From Micromonospora sp. KC723 (GTDB lineage: Bacteria > Actinomycetota > Actinomycetes > Mycobacteriales > Micromonosporaceae), in assembly GCF_004348595.1 (NCBI RefSeq), contig NZ_SMKD01000048.1, positions 1-38,499 of the forward strand: a DNA stretch of 38,499 nt, in the 5' to 3' direction. A model generated the notes under the pieces. It saw only the letters and a program-made list of their open reading frames with translations. It made no database searches and was not told where the DNA came from. The stretch's first letter is position 1. The number at the start of each line of letters is the position of its first letter. Positions 31,081 through 38,499 of the stretch are shown here, piece by piece. The translations under genes were made by a program, and so were the position numbers.

Positions 31081-32289
31081 CTAGAGGAACGCGTGGCCCT
31101 CGCCCCGGTACGTCGGCACGGTGTCGACCACCTCGTCCCCGGCGACCAGATGCAGCTCGTTGACGTGCTCGCAGAGCTCACCGGCCTTGGCGTGGCGGAA
31201 CCAGACCCGGTCGCCGACCCCCAGGCGGGCCGTGGCCGGCCCGGTCAGCGGGGTCTGCACCTCGCCCGCGCCCTCGGTGCCGACCAGCGACAACCCGGCC
31301 GGCAGCCAGGGGCGGGGCAGCCGGCTCCGCTCCGCCGGGCCGGAGGCGGTCCAGCCGCCGCCGAGCACGGTGACCAGGCCGGGCGCGGGCCGGCGGACCA
31401 CCGCGCAGGCGAAGGACGCCGCCGGGGCCGGCCGCCAGGCGCGGTACGCGTCGAACAGCGTCGGCCCGTACAGGCCGGAGCCCGCGCTGACCTCGGTCAC
31501 CGCGGGATCGGCGCTGGTGGCGACCAGGCTGCCGGTGCCGCCGCCGTTGACGAACTCCAGGTCGGCGTGTTCGCGTACCGCGGCCACCGCCGCACCTCGG
31601 CGGGCCAGCAGTTCCCGGTACGACCTGCGCTGGACGAGCCGGATCGCCGCGCCCAGGACCGCCCGACCCGGCGGGGCGTCCCCGAGCCCGGCGATCTGTG
31701 CCTCGTACGACATCAGCCCGACCAGCCGGAAGCCCGGCCGGACGGCGACGACGGCGGCGAGCGCGCCGGCCGCCCGGGCGCTGTGCACGGGCGAGCGGCG
31801 CACCCCGACGTGCACCCGCCCGCCCAGCGGTCGCCAGGAGGCGTCCAGGTCGAGGCAGACCCGCAACTCGGGGCGGCGGCCGGGGGCGCACACCGTGTCG
31901 ATCAGGTCGAGTTGTTCGGGCGCGTCGACCATCAGGGTGACAGCCGCGGCGAGCGCCGGGTCGGCGGCCAGTCGGGCGAGCGCCGCCCGGTCGGCCGTCG
32001 GGTAGGCGACCAGGGCGTCGTCGGTGACGCCGGTGCGGACCAGCCAGATCGCCTCGGGCAGCGTGAACGCCAGCACCCCGGACCAACCCGGCGCGCCGAG
32101 CGCCCGGGTGATCAGACCGCGGGCCCGGATGGACTTGCTGGCGGCGCGGACGGGTTTGCCGCCGGCCCGGTCGGCCAGCGCGGTGGCGTTGGCGTCGAAC
32201 GCGGTGAGGTCGACCACGGCGTACGGCGGGTCGAGATGGGCGGTCGCCCGATCGAGGCGCTCGCGCAGAGGGTCGCTGTCGGTGGCCAC
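31081..32289 (-). CDS. PLP-dependent amino acid deaminase/aldolase (alanine-racemase fold)
   Basis: 402 residues. N-terminal alanine-racemase-type barrel with PLP lysine Lys52 in R-A-A-S-K-S. C-terminal D-serine-dehydratase-like domain: R-H-A-K-A-G-E-L-C-E-H with His366 and Cys373 as probable zinc ligands. This architecture belongs to D-threonine aldolases and D-serine dehydratases, and actinobacterial members are called amino acid deaminase/aldolase. The exact substrate is not predictable. The GTG at 32289 follows TAGCGT by six bases, so the mRNA is probably leaderless. Its association with the lactone oxidase suggests a shared small-molecule pathway. Confidence 0.88.
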   Translation of the reverse strand: MATDSDPLRERLDRATAHLDPPYAVVDLTAFDANATALADRAGGKPVRAASKSIRARGLITRALGAPGWSGVLAFTLPEAIWLVRTGVTDDALVAYPTADRAALARLAADPALAAAVTLMVDAPEQLDLIDTVCAPGRRPELRVCLDLDASWRPLGGRVHVGVRRSPVHSARAAGALAAVVAVRPGFRLVGLMSYEAQIAGLGDAPPGRAVLGAAIRLVQRRSYRELLARRGAAVAAVREHADLEFVNGGGTGSLVATSADPAVTEVSAGSGLYGPTLFDAYRAWRPAPAASFACAVVRRPAPGLVTVLGGGWTASGPAERSRLPRPWLPAGLSLVGTEGAGEVQTPLTGPATARLGVGDRVWFRHAKAGELCEHVNELHLVAGDEVVDTVPTYRGEGHAFL

Positions 32290-32295
32290 GGGTGC

Positions 32296-32301
32296 ACGCT
32301 A
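32296..32301 (-). promoter_or_regulatory. -10 element TAGCGT, leaderless promoter
   Basis: TAGCGT on the minus strand, six nucleotides upstream of the GTG at 32289. Confidence 0.6.
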
Positions 32302-32392
32302 ACTGTCCGGGAAGTGAATGCGAAATGGGCTCACGTACGCCGGCTGCGGCGCCGGTGTCGGCGGCCTAGGCTCGGCGGGCAGGAGAATGTCA

Positions 32393-32413
32393 CGGTGGGA
32401 AGGGCTCCCACCG
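32393..32413. promoter_or_regulatory. Inverted repeat at the tmk promoter
   Basis: CGGTGGGA-AGGGC-TCCCACCG, an 8-bp perfect inverted repeat with a five-base centre. It ends four bases before TAGAGT (32418-32423), a likely -10 for the MFS-tmk gene, so it covers the -35 region and may be an operator. Confidence 0.45.
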
Positions 32414-32504
32414 GGACTAGAGTGTTGCACCGGGACCGCCCAGTGTTGGGCCGGCACGTGGAGGTACGGCCATCGAAAGCCAGCAGAACGGCGAGTCGTC
32501 CGGC

Positions 32505-34733
32505 GTGTCGTCGTCTTCCCCGCACACCGGCGACGCAGCCGGCCAGTCCGCCCCGCAGCCCGGCTCCGGCGGGCAGACCGCTCCGCAGCCCACCCCGTCC
32601 GCCGACCTGTCCGGCTACGCCGCGATCCGCTCGGTGCTGCGCATCCGCCCGTTCCGGCGGCTCTGGATCGTGCTCGGCGCCGCCTCCTTCGGCGACTGGT
32701 TCGGCCTGCTCGCCACCTCCGTCTTCGCCGCCTCCCAGGTCTCGGGGAGCACGGCCAAGGGCGCGGCCTTCGGCGCCGTGATCGCCGTCCGGCTGCTGCC
32801 GGCCCTGCTGCTCGGCCCGGTGGCGGGCGTCCTCGCCGACCGCTTCGACCGGCGCTGGACGATGGTCATCTGTGACGTCCTGCGCTTCCTGCTCTTCGCC
32901 TCGATCCCGCTCGTCGCGTTGCTGGGCGCGAGCGGCGCCGCGGTGGTCGGCTGGGCGGCGATCGCCACCTTCCTGATCGAGTCGGTCACCCTGCTCTGGA
33001 TCCCGGCCAAGGAGGCCGCGGTTCCCAACCTGATCCCGCGCGCCCGGCTGGAGGCGGCCAACCAGCTCACCCTGATCACCACGTACGGGCTCACCCCGGT
33101 CCTCGCCGCGGTCGTCGCCGCGGTGCTCGACCGCAGCGTCCGGACGATCACCGGTGGCGAGGTGCCCGCCTGGGCCGAACCGGCGGATCTCGCGCTCTGG
33201 GTCAACGCGTTCTCCCGGCTGGCCACCGCGCTGGTGGTGGCGTTCGGCATCCGGGAGATCAGCCAGGGGCAGGCCGCCGAGCAGAGACGCAGCGAGCAGA
33301 CCATGCTGCGCCAGTTCACCGAGGGCTGGAAGTACATCGGCCAGACCCCGCTGGTACGCGGACTGGTGCTCGGGATCCTCGGCGCCTTCGCCGGGGGCGG
33401 CATCGTGATCGGCACGGCCCAGTTCTTCACCACCTCGCTGAACGCCGGTGACGCCGCCTTCTTCCTGCTCTTCGGGGCGATCTTCATCGGTCTCGCGGTC
33501 GGCATCGGCCTCGGTCCGATGATCGTCCGGGACCTGTCCCGTCGCCGCTGGTTCGGCATGAGCATCGTGCTGGCCAGCGCGTCGGTGATGACCCTCGCCT
33601 TCGCCATCCACCTCTCCATGGCGATCGTCGGCGCGATCCTGGTGGGAGCCGGCGCCGGCATGGCCTTCCTCTCCGGGGTCACCCTCCTCGGTGGCGAGAT
33701 CGCCGACGAGGTGCGCGGCCGGGTCTTCGCGGTGGTGCAGATCGGCACCCGGCTGGTGCTGATCCTCGCCATCGCCCTGGGCAGCCTGCTCGCCGGCATC
33801 GGCGGCTCACGTACCCTCGACGTCGCCGGTGCGGAGATCTCGATCTCCTCCACCCGGGTGTTGCTCCTGGTCGCCGGGGTCGCCGGCATCTTCGCGGGGA
33901 TCAGCGCCTTCGGTCAGATGGACGACAAGAAGGGCGTGCCGGTCCTCGCCGACCTGTGGGGGTCGATCCGGGGCCGTCCGCTGATGCCGGCCGAGGCGTT
34001 CGTCTCCAACGGCCTCTTCGTGGTCTTCGAGGGGGGCGAGGGCGCCGGCAAGTCCACCCAGCTGGAGGCGCTCACCGAGCGGCTGCGCGACCGGGGGCGG
34101 GAGGTCGTGGTCACCCGCGAGCCGGGGGCCACCGCGATGGGCGCGCGGATCCGCACCCTGCTGCTGGAGCACTCCGGCGACGAGGCGCCCTCCCCGCGCG
34201 CCGAGGCGCTGCTCTACGCCGCCGACCGTGCCCACCATGTCGCCACCGTGGTCCGGCCGGCGCTGGTCCGCGGCGCGATCGTGATCAGCGACCGGTACGT
34301 CGACTCGTCGCTGGCGTACCAGGGGGCCGGCCGGACACTCCCGGTCGAGGAGGTCTCCTGGCTCTCCTCCTGGGCCACCGGCGGCCTCAAGCCCGACCTG
34401 GTGGTGCTCCTCGACGTGGACCCGCACACCGGCCGTTCCCGGGTGACCGCGCGCAGTCAGGGCGCCGACCGGCTGGAGGCCGAGTCGCTCGCCTTCCACG
34501 AGCGGGTCCGGTACGCCTTCCTCGACCTGGCCGCCGCCGACCCGAAGCGCTACCTGGTGCTGGACGCCGCCCGCCCGATCGGGGAGATCGCCGACCTGGT
34601 GGCCCGCCGGGTGGAGGAGTTCCTGGTCGACCCGGCCGGCATCGTGCACCCGCGCCCCGCGCACGGCCCGGACACCTCGGTGCAGCCCGAGTTATCCGAC
34701 GCGGAGCTGGTGACGATGGAGCATCGGACCTGA
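32505..34733 (+). CDS. tmk: MFS-like membrane domain fused to thymidylate kinase
   Basis: 742 residues. The first 45 are Ser/Pro/Gln-rich, then about 12 membrane segments up to residue 475 form an MFS-type transporter domain (F-G-D-W-F-G-L-L-A, D-R-F-D-R-R-W motif). From about 503 a complete thymidylate kinase follows: P-loop G-G-E-G-A-G-K-S (Lys516), T-R-E-P-G-A, D-R-Y-V-D-S-S-L-A-Y-Q-G, ending with a short acidic tail. It converts dTMP to dTDP, apparently at the membrane. Streptomyces has a similar large membrane-bound form. The annotated GTG at 32505 is 40 nt from the nearest GGAGG (32459-32463); an in-frame ATC at 32472 sits eight bases after it. The stop overlaps holB. Confidence 0.93.
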   Translation: MSSSSPHTGDAAGQSAPQPGSGGQTAPQPTPSADLSGYAAIRSVLRIRPFRRLWIVLGAASFGDWFGLLATSVFAASQVSGSTAKGAAFGAVIAVRLLPALLLGPVAGVLADRFDRRWTMVICDVLRFLLFASIPLVALLGASGAAVVGWAAIATFLIESVTLLWIPAKEAAVPNLIPRARLEAANQLTLITTYGLTPVLAAVVAAVLDRSVRTITGGEVPAWAEPADLALWVNAFSRLATALVVAFGIREISQGQAAEQRRSEQTMLRQFTEGWKYIGQTPLVRGLVLGILGAFAGGGIVIGTAQFFTTSLNAGDAAFFLLFGAIFIGLAVGIGLGPMIVRDLSRRRWFGMSIVLASASVMTLAFAIHLSMAIVGAILVGAGAGMAFLSGVTLLGGEIADEVRGRVFAVVQIGTRLVLILAIALGSLLAGIGGSRTLDVAGAEISISSTRVLLLVAGVAGIFAGISAFGQMDDKKGVPVLADLWGSIRGRPLMPAEAFVSNGLFVVFEGGEGAGKSTQLEALTERLRDRGREVVVTREPGATAMGARIRTLLLEHSGDEAPSPRAEALLYAADRAHHVATVVRPALVRGAIVISDRYVDSSLAYQGAGRTLPVEEVSWLSSWATGGLKPDLVVLLDVDPHTGRSRVTARSQGADRLEAESLAFHERVRYAFLDLAAADPKRYLVLDAARPIGEIADLVARRVEEFLVDPAGIVHPRPAHGPDTSVQPELSDAELVTMEHRT

Positions 34734-35977
34734 TGCCGGACGTCTTCGCCGACCTGGTCGGTCAGGACGAGGCAGTCGACACGCTGCGCCGCGCCGCCGC
34801 GTCGGCCGCCGCCGTGCTGCGTGCCGCCCGCGCCGCCGCGCCGCCGACCGGGCAGCCGGGCGACCTGGCCGGGGAGGTGCCCGCAGACCAGGGCGCGGGG
34901 ATGACCCACGCCTGGATCTTCACCGGCCCACCCGGCTCCGGCCGCTCGGTGGCCGCCCGGGCCTTCGCCGCCGCCCTCCAGTGCGAGCACGGCACCGGCT
35001 GCGGCCACTGCCCCGGCTGCCACACCACGATGACCGGCACCCACGCCGACGTCCGGCTGGTGGCGCCCGAAGGCCTCTCCATCGGGGTGGGTGAGATGCG
35101 GGCGCTGGTGCTCCGGGCGGCCAGTACGCCGTCCGGCGGCCGCTGGCAGATCGTCATCATCGAGGACGCCGACCGGCTCACCGAGGCGGCGGGCAACGCG
35201 CTGCTCAAGGCCGTCGAGGAGCCGCCACCGCGGACCGTCTTCCTGCTCTGCGCCCCGTCCACCCACCCGGACGACGTGTCGGTGACCATCCGGTCGCGCT
35301 GCCGGGTCGTACCCCTGCGGCAGCCGTCGCCCGCCGCGGTGGCCGAGGTGCTGGTACGCCGGGACGGCGTCGCGCCGGACGTGGCGGCCTGGGCCGCCGC
35401 CGCGGCCCAGGGTCACGTCGGGCGGGCCCGGCGGTTGGCCCGCGACCCGGAGGCCCGGAAGCGGCGGGACGCCGTGCTGGCGGTGCCCCGCCGGCTCACC
35501 GGCGTCGGCGCGGCGCTGGACGCCGCGTCCGCGCTGATCGAGGCGGCCGAGGCGGAGGCCGAGGCGTCGGTCACGGAGGCCGACGCGGCCGAGCGGGCCG
35601 CCCTGCAGACCGCGCTCGGCGCGGGCGGCACCGGGCGCGGCGCGGCCGGCGCCATGCGCGGTGCCGCCGGACAGCTCAAGGACCTGGAGAAGCGGCAGAA
35701 GTCACGGGCCACCCGGGCCCAGCGCGACGCCCTCGACCGGGCCCTGGTCGACCTGGCCGGCTTCTACCGCGACACGCTGACCATGGCGCTGCGCGCGCCG
35801 GTGGCCCCGGTGCACAGCGACACCGCCGAGATGGCCGAGGCCGGTGCCCGTAGGTGGGACGCCGAGGGCGCCCTGCGCCGGTTGGAGGCCGTGCTGGAGT
35901 GCCGGGCGGCGATCGACGCCAACGTGAAGCCGCGGATCGCGGTGGAGGCGATGATGCTCTCCCTCTGGAAGGGGTGA
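34733..35977 (+). CDS. holB: DNA polymerase III delta-prime subunit
   Basis: 414 residues, ATG overlapping the tmk stop by one base. AAA+ clamp-loader subunit: P-loop-like G-P-P-G-S-G-R-S (65-72) in which Arg71 replaces Lys, so ATP hydrolysis is unlikely, as in other delta-prime proteins. A zinc module with C84, C90, C93 and C96 follows, then V-I-I-E-D-A-D-R-L and the S-R-C sensor motif. An Ala/Glu-rich insert (about 262-300) precedes the C-terminal collar domain. It works with tau and delta to load the sliding clamp. The tmk-holB pairing is common across bacteria. Confidence 0.93.
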   Translation: MPDVFADLVGQDEAVDTLRRAAASAAAVLRAARAAAPPTGQPGDLAGEVPADQGAGMTHAWIFTGPPGSGRSVAARAFAAALQCEHGTGCGHCPGCHTTMTGTHADVRLVAPEGLSIGVGEMRALVLRAASTPSGGRWQIVIIEDADRLTEAAGNALLKAVEEPPPRTVFLLCAPSTHPDDVSVTIRSRCRVVPLRQPSPAAVAEVLVRRDGVAPDVAAWAAAAAQGHVGRARRLARDPEARKRRDAVLAVPRRLTGVGAALDAASALIEAAEAEAEASVTEADAAERAALQTALGAGGTGRGAAGAMRGAAGQLKDLEKRQKSRATRAQRDALDRALVDLAGFYRDTLTMALRAPVAPVHSDTAEMAEAGARRWDAEGALRRLEAVLECRAAIDANVKPRIAVEAMMLSLWKG

Positions 35978-35997
35978 CCGTCCCCCGTCTCCGGCAT

Positions 35998-36009
35998 CGA
36001 CACGTGTCG
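35998..36009. promoter_or_regulatory. Palindrome CGACACGTGTCG at a probable promoter
   Basis: A perfect 12-bp palindrome 20 bp after the holB stop. TACGGT at 36021-36026 fits a -10, which would place the palindrome at the -35. It may be an operator for the three-gene cassette that follows. Confidence 0.4.
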
Positions 36010-36084
36010 TCGGCGTGCGGTACGGTCCGGTGTGCTGTGGTGACTGTGGTGGCACGCTGGGTGAGGTCGGCGGGGGGAGAACCG

Positions 36085-36411
36085 ATGCCGCGCGAGATCG
36101 ACGAGGCGTGGATCGAGGAGGCGGTGCGGCGCTACCGTCGCATCGAGTCCCTGCAGGCCGAGTTCGACCAGGCGGTCGACACGGTCGAGGTGACCGTCCG
36201 CTCACCGGACGGGCTGGTCGAGGTGGTGGTGACCGCCAACGGTCGCATCACCGACGTGCGTTTCCTCGGCCCGCTGCACCACCGCCACCCCCGGGAGGTC
36301 GCCGGGTCGGTGCGGGCCGCCGTGACCGCCGCCGCCGACGCGGCGCTCTGGGCCCGGGAGAAGCTGCACAACGAGACCTTCGCGGCGTACCGGCCGCTGG
36401 CGGGGGCCTGA
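36085..36411 (+). CDS. YbaB/EbfC-family nucleoid-associated-like protein
   Basis: 108 residues from an ATG with GGGGGGAGA upstream. A long N-terminal helix (E-A-W-I-E-E-A-V-R-R-Y-R-R-I-E-S-L-Q-A-E-F-D-Q) is followed by strands V-E-V-T-V-R-S-P-D-G-L-V-E-V-V-V-T-A-N-G-R-I-T-D-V-R-F, the YbaB pattern, and a C-terminal helix. Canonical YbaB proteins bind DNA as dimers. In actinobacteria, diverged copies are often encoded next to type VII secretion-like small proteins, as here, and may act as chaperones or partners rather than nucleoid proteins. It is the first gene of a three-gene cassette with one-base gaps or overlaps. Confidence 0.82.
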   Translation: MPREIDEAWIEEAVRRYRRIESLQAEFDQAVDTVEVTVRSPDGLVEVVVTANGRITDVRFLGPLHHRHPREVAGSVRAAVTAAADAALWAREKLHNETFAAYRPLAGA

Positions 36412-36412
36412 G

Positions 36413-36718
36413 ATGGATCCGCTGCGCGCCCTCGCCGCCCGGCTCGAGGAGGCGAGCGCCTCGTTGACGCTGCTCTCCCGCACCGTGACCGCCGCCGACC
36501 CGGCGCACCCCGCGTTCGGCGCGGACGCGCCGGGCCGGCCCGGGGAGATCGGCCGGGCCCTGCACCGGCAGTGGACCGCCGCCACCGGCGACCGGGCCCG
36601 CGAGGCGAGCGCCGCCGCCGCCCGGCTGGCCGCTGCTGCCGCCGCTCTGCGCAGCGCCGCCGACCGGTACGCGGCGGCCGACGACTCCGCGCGGCGGCGG
36701 CTGCTCGGGGAGGCCTGA
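36413..36718 (+). CDS. EspC-like small helical protein, possible type VII secretion substrate
   Basis: 101 residues, beginning one base after the YbaB-like stop. Two helices separated by a Pro/Gly-rich turn (residues 30-46), with Trp54 near the start of helix 2 and Y86-A-A-A-D90 near the C-terminus. The last matches the YxxxD/E signal of type VII substrates, as in EspC-type (ESX-1 excreted) proteins. No signal peptide. Its stop overlaps the next gene (TGATG). No EccC, EccD or mycosin gene is in the window, so the secretion machinery, if any, is elsewhere. Confidence 0.65.
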   Translation: MDPLRALAARLEEASASLTLLSRTVTAADPAHPAFGADAPGRPGEIGRALHRQWTAATGDRAREASAAAARLAAAAAALRSAADRYAAADDSARRRLLGEA

Positions 36719-37383
36719 TGGACGCCCTGGACCGGCTCGCCGAGCCCGGCCTGGACCTGCTGCGCCGGGTCGACCAACTGCTCGCCGCGGGTGCCCCCGA
36801 GGGGCACCGGCTCTGGCCGCTGCTGCGCCGCATGCAGGTGCTGCCGGGCGACGCGCTGCGCGACTTCCTCGACCTGCACCCGGCGCCGCTGGCGGCCGCC
36901 GGGCACGCGGTGCGCCGGCTGGTCCCCCGGTACGACGACGCGTGTGCCGCCCTGACCGACCCGGCCCTGTGGTCCGGCCCGGCCGCGTCGGCGTACGACG
37001 AGGCCCGCGCGGCGCTGCTGCGTCACCTCGACGAGGGACCGGAGAGCCTGGTCGGGCGGCTGGAGTCGACGGCCGGGTACGCCGACGCCCTGGCGCAGTG
37101 GGTGGACGGGAGCCGGCTCGCGGTGGCCCGGGTGCTCGCCGAGGTGGTGGGCTCGGCCGAGGCGGTCCGCGTGCACGCCGCCACCGCCCCGGGGGCGGCA
37201 CCCGGGCCGGGCACCCGTGCGGCGGCGGAGATCGCCGCCCGGGTGCTGGCGGTGCTCGGGGTGGCGTACGACGGGGCGGAGACGCTGCTGCGCCAGTGGT
37301 CGCCGAGCCTGGCGGAGTCGACGTGGCGCGGGCCGGCCGGCGGGGCGGTCCGCTACGACGGCACCCTGCGGGTGGGCCGGTGA
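36718..37383 (+). CDS. WXG-motif protein of the same cassette
   Basis: 221 residues, start overlapping the preceding stop. It is mostly helical and carries two W-x-G turns: L-W85-S-G87 followed by S-A-Y-D-E-A-R, and T-W203-R-G205 near the C-terminus. A Y184-D-G-A-E188 matches YxxxE. This looks like a long, two-unit WXG100-type protein rather than an enzyme. With the preceding EspC-like protein it could form a heteromeric substrate pair, by analogy with EsxA/EsxB. The function is unknown. Confidence 0.65.
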   Translation: MDALDRLAEPGLDLLRRVDQLLAAGAPEGHRLWPLLRRMQVLPGDALRDFLDLHPAPLAAAGHAVRRLVPRYDDACAALTDPALWSGPAASAYDEARAALLRHLDEGPESLVGRLESTAGYADALAQWVDGSRLAVARVLAEVVGSAEAVRVHAATAPGAAPGPGTRAAAEIAARVLAVLGVAYDGAETLLRQWSPSLAESTWRGPAGGAVRYDGTLRVGR

Positions 37384-37540
37384 AGCCGCCGCCCGCCCGT
37401 TCGCGCCGGCCGACTTGCGGGTGGCCCGGCTGGTCTTCACCACGCGGGGCGACCGATCCGGTGTCAGTCGACGGGGATGAGTGAACGCGTGGGGTGACGG
37501 CTCGGCGACGGGCGGCCGGGTGGCAGGCGGCCAGCCGTCG

Positions 37541-37546
37541 TAGGGT
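37541..37546 (+). promoter_or_regulatory. -10 element TAGGGT, leaderless promoter of ricT
   Basis: TAGGGT ends seven nucleotides before the ATG at 37554. GGAG overlaps this gap but is only three bases from the ATG, too close for a standard ribosome site. Confidence 0.55.
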
Positions 37547-37553
37547 GGAGCGC

Positions 37554-38387
37554 ATGGGCATGCTCTGTGCGGTCAGCTTCAACCGGTACGGGCGCCTCTA
37601 CTACCTCGATCCGGGCGAGTTCCGCCCGCGCGTCGGCGACCGGGTGCTGGTGCCCACCGACGACGGGCCCGAGGTGGCGGAGTGCGTCTGGGCCGCGCAG
37701 TGGGTCTCGGAGGACACCGCCGGTTTCCCGAGGCTGGCCGGGCTGGCCCAGGAGGACGACCTGCGCCGCGACGAGCTGCTGCGCCGACGCAAGGCCGAGG
37801 CGAAGGTGGCGGCGAAGCGGCTGATCCGGGAGCACGGGCTGCCGATGAAGGTGGTCGCCGTCGACCACGTGCTGGCCGCCGATGACGCCGGTGAGCGGAG
37901 CACCGTCTACTTCACCGCGCCGCACCGGGTGGACTTCCGGTCGCTGGTCCGCGACCTGGGCGCGACCCTGCGCTGCCGGGTGGAGCTGCGGCAGCTCTCC
38001 GCCCGGGACTCGGCGCGGGTGCAGGGCGGCATCGGCTCGTGCGGCCGGGACCTGTGTTGCGCGACGTTCCTCAACGACTTCGAGCCGGTGACGATCCGGA
38101 TGGCGAAGGACCAGGACCTGCCGCTCAATCCGCTGCGGATCTCCGGCGCCTGCGGCCGGCTGATGTGCTGCCTGAAGTACGAGCATCCGCTGTATGCCGC
38201 AAGCAGCGACTACCCGGCGAGCGGTCAACGGGTCGAGACCCCCGACGGCTTGGGGAAGGTCGTGTCCCGCCACCCGCCGAGCGAGACGGTCACCGTCCGG
38301 TCGATCTCCGACGGGTCGACGAAGCGCTGCGCCCTGTCCGACGTCTGCGGACCCCGCCGAGCCTACGACGACCGCCCCCCGACGTAG
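37554..38387 (+). CDS. ricT: RicT/YaaT-like PSP1 C-terminal domain protein
   Basis: 277 residues. The PSP1 domain spans about 50-140 (R-R-K-A-E-A-K-V-A-A-K-R-L-I, M-K-V-V-A-V-D, Y-F-T-A-P-H-R-V-D-F-R). Six cysteines in two clusters follow: G-S-C163-G-R-D-L-C168-C169 and G-A-C200-G-R-L-M-C205-C206-L-K-Y-E. In Bacillus, RicT (YaaT) forms a complex with RicA and RicF, carries iron-sulphur clusters and promotes RNase Y-dependent RNA maturation; the cysteines are the cluster ligands. No RicA or RicF gene is seen. In Bacillus yaaT directly follows holB. Here a three-gene cassette intervenes and ricT has its own leaderless promoter. Confidence 0.88.
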   Translation: MGMLCAVSFNRYGRLYYLDPGEFRPRVGDRVLVPTDDGPEVAECVWAAQWVSEDTAGFPRLAGLAQEDDLRRDELLRRRKAEAKVAAKRLIREHGLPMKVVAVDHVLAADDAGERSTVYFTAPHRVDFRSLVRDLGATLRCRVELRQLSARDSARVQGGIGSCGRDLCCATFLNDFEPVTIRMAKDQDLPLNPLRISGACGRLMCCLKYEHPLYAASSDYPASGQRVETPDGLGKVVSRHPPSETVTVRSISDGSTKRCALSDVCGPRRAYDDRPPT

Positions 38388-38439
38388 CCGTCCCGGCGCG
38401 ACGGGAGTCGATCAGACCCGGGATGGGCGGGGCAGGCGG

Positions 38440-38499
38440 TCAGGTGAGGGTGATGGGAGGTTCGGCCAGCCGGGGCGAGAGCGGAGGGGTGGGCACGAG
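38440..38499 (-). CDS. C-terminal end of an unidentified gene (cut by the right edge)
   Basis: On the minus strand the last 60 nt read as 19 open codons, LVPTPPLSPRLAEPPITLT, followed by TGA (38440-38442). Codon bias fits the genome. Convergent with ricT. Too short to identify. Confidence 0.4.
   Translation of the reverse strand, partial: LVPTPPLSPRLAEPPITLT

Noticed and set aside
1..38499. CRISPR array, rRNA or tRNA genes
   Set aside because: No regular spaced repeats, cloverleaf with CCA-type end, or rRNA core sequence was recognised on either strand.

Overview
The window is about 72% G+C DNA with strong GC bias at third codon positions, frequent GTG starts, GGAGG ribosome sites and many ATGA/GTGA overlaps. 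It carries a BldG-like regulator, a Tad pilus operon next to an ssd gene, an MFS-thymidylate kinase fusion and a TopA with a lysine-rich tail. Together these point to a sporulating-type actinomycete, most likely Micromonosporaceae (Micromonospora or a close relative). The genus is inferred from gene content and order only. I see no rRNA, tRNA or CRISPR array.

Left part (1-7000): the start of a lipoprotein gene runs off the left edge. It is followed by a secreted M6 (immune inhibitor A) metalloprotease, acetyl-CoA synthetase (acs), a Fic-fold protein with a degenerate catalytic loop, and an HAD-IB phosphatase. Next to the phosphatase, on the opposite strand, is a two-hairpin RNA with six- and seven-C loops that fits the actinobacterial 6C RNA (B11 of Mycobacterium tuberculosis, which also sits between the HAD gene and ssd).

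Accessory insert (7130-10800): between the 6C RNA and ssd lies a patch of low gene density. It holds the C-terminal remnant of a tyrosine integrase, a PadR regulator with a membrane partner, small or decayed coding pieces, and a membrane-anchored protein ending in a VHL-beta-like domain. This is the clearest site of gene flux in the window.

Tad/Flp operon (11078-15909): ssd, tadA, tadB, tadC, a 59-residue Flp-like pilin, a TadE-like and a second pseudopilin-like protein form a tightly overlapping operon preceded by two DnaA-box-like sites. tadB is frameshifted in this sequence. Downstream on the minus strand are a 3'-truncated ABC ATPase with a PadR regulator and a perfect 19-bp operator, a LURP-one protein, a 68-residue protein below a CebR-like box, and a DUF1998-type helicase.

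Conserved core (20936-38387): the bldG-like STAS gene and its partner ATPase gene precede the proton pyrophosphatase hppA, a lipoprotein, an unknown conserved gene and topA. A flavoprotein sugar-lactone oxidase, a TetR regulator and a PLP-dependent D-amino-acid enzyme follow. The MFS-tmk fusion and holB overlap. A three-gene cassette (YbaB-like, EspC-like, WXG-like) then separates holB from ricT, genes that are close neighbours in other bacteria. The end of a minus-strand gene is cut by the right edge.

A recurring theme is leaderless expression: seven genes have a TAnnnT -10 hexamer only 6-8 nt before their start codon, which also corrects the HAD gene start. The most system-like novelty candidates are the holB-ricT cassette, the catalytically degenerate Fic protein that keeps its inhibitory motif, and the VHL-beta membrane protein.
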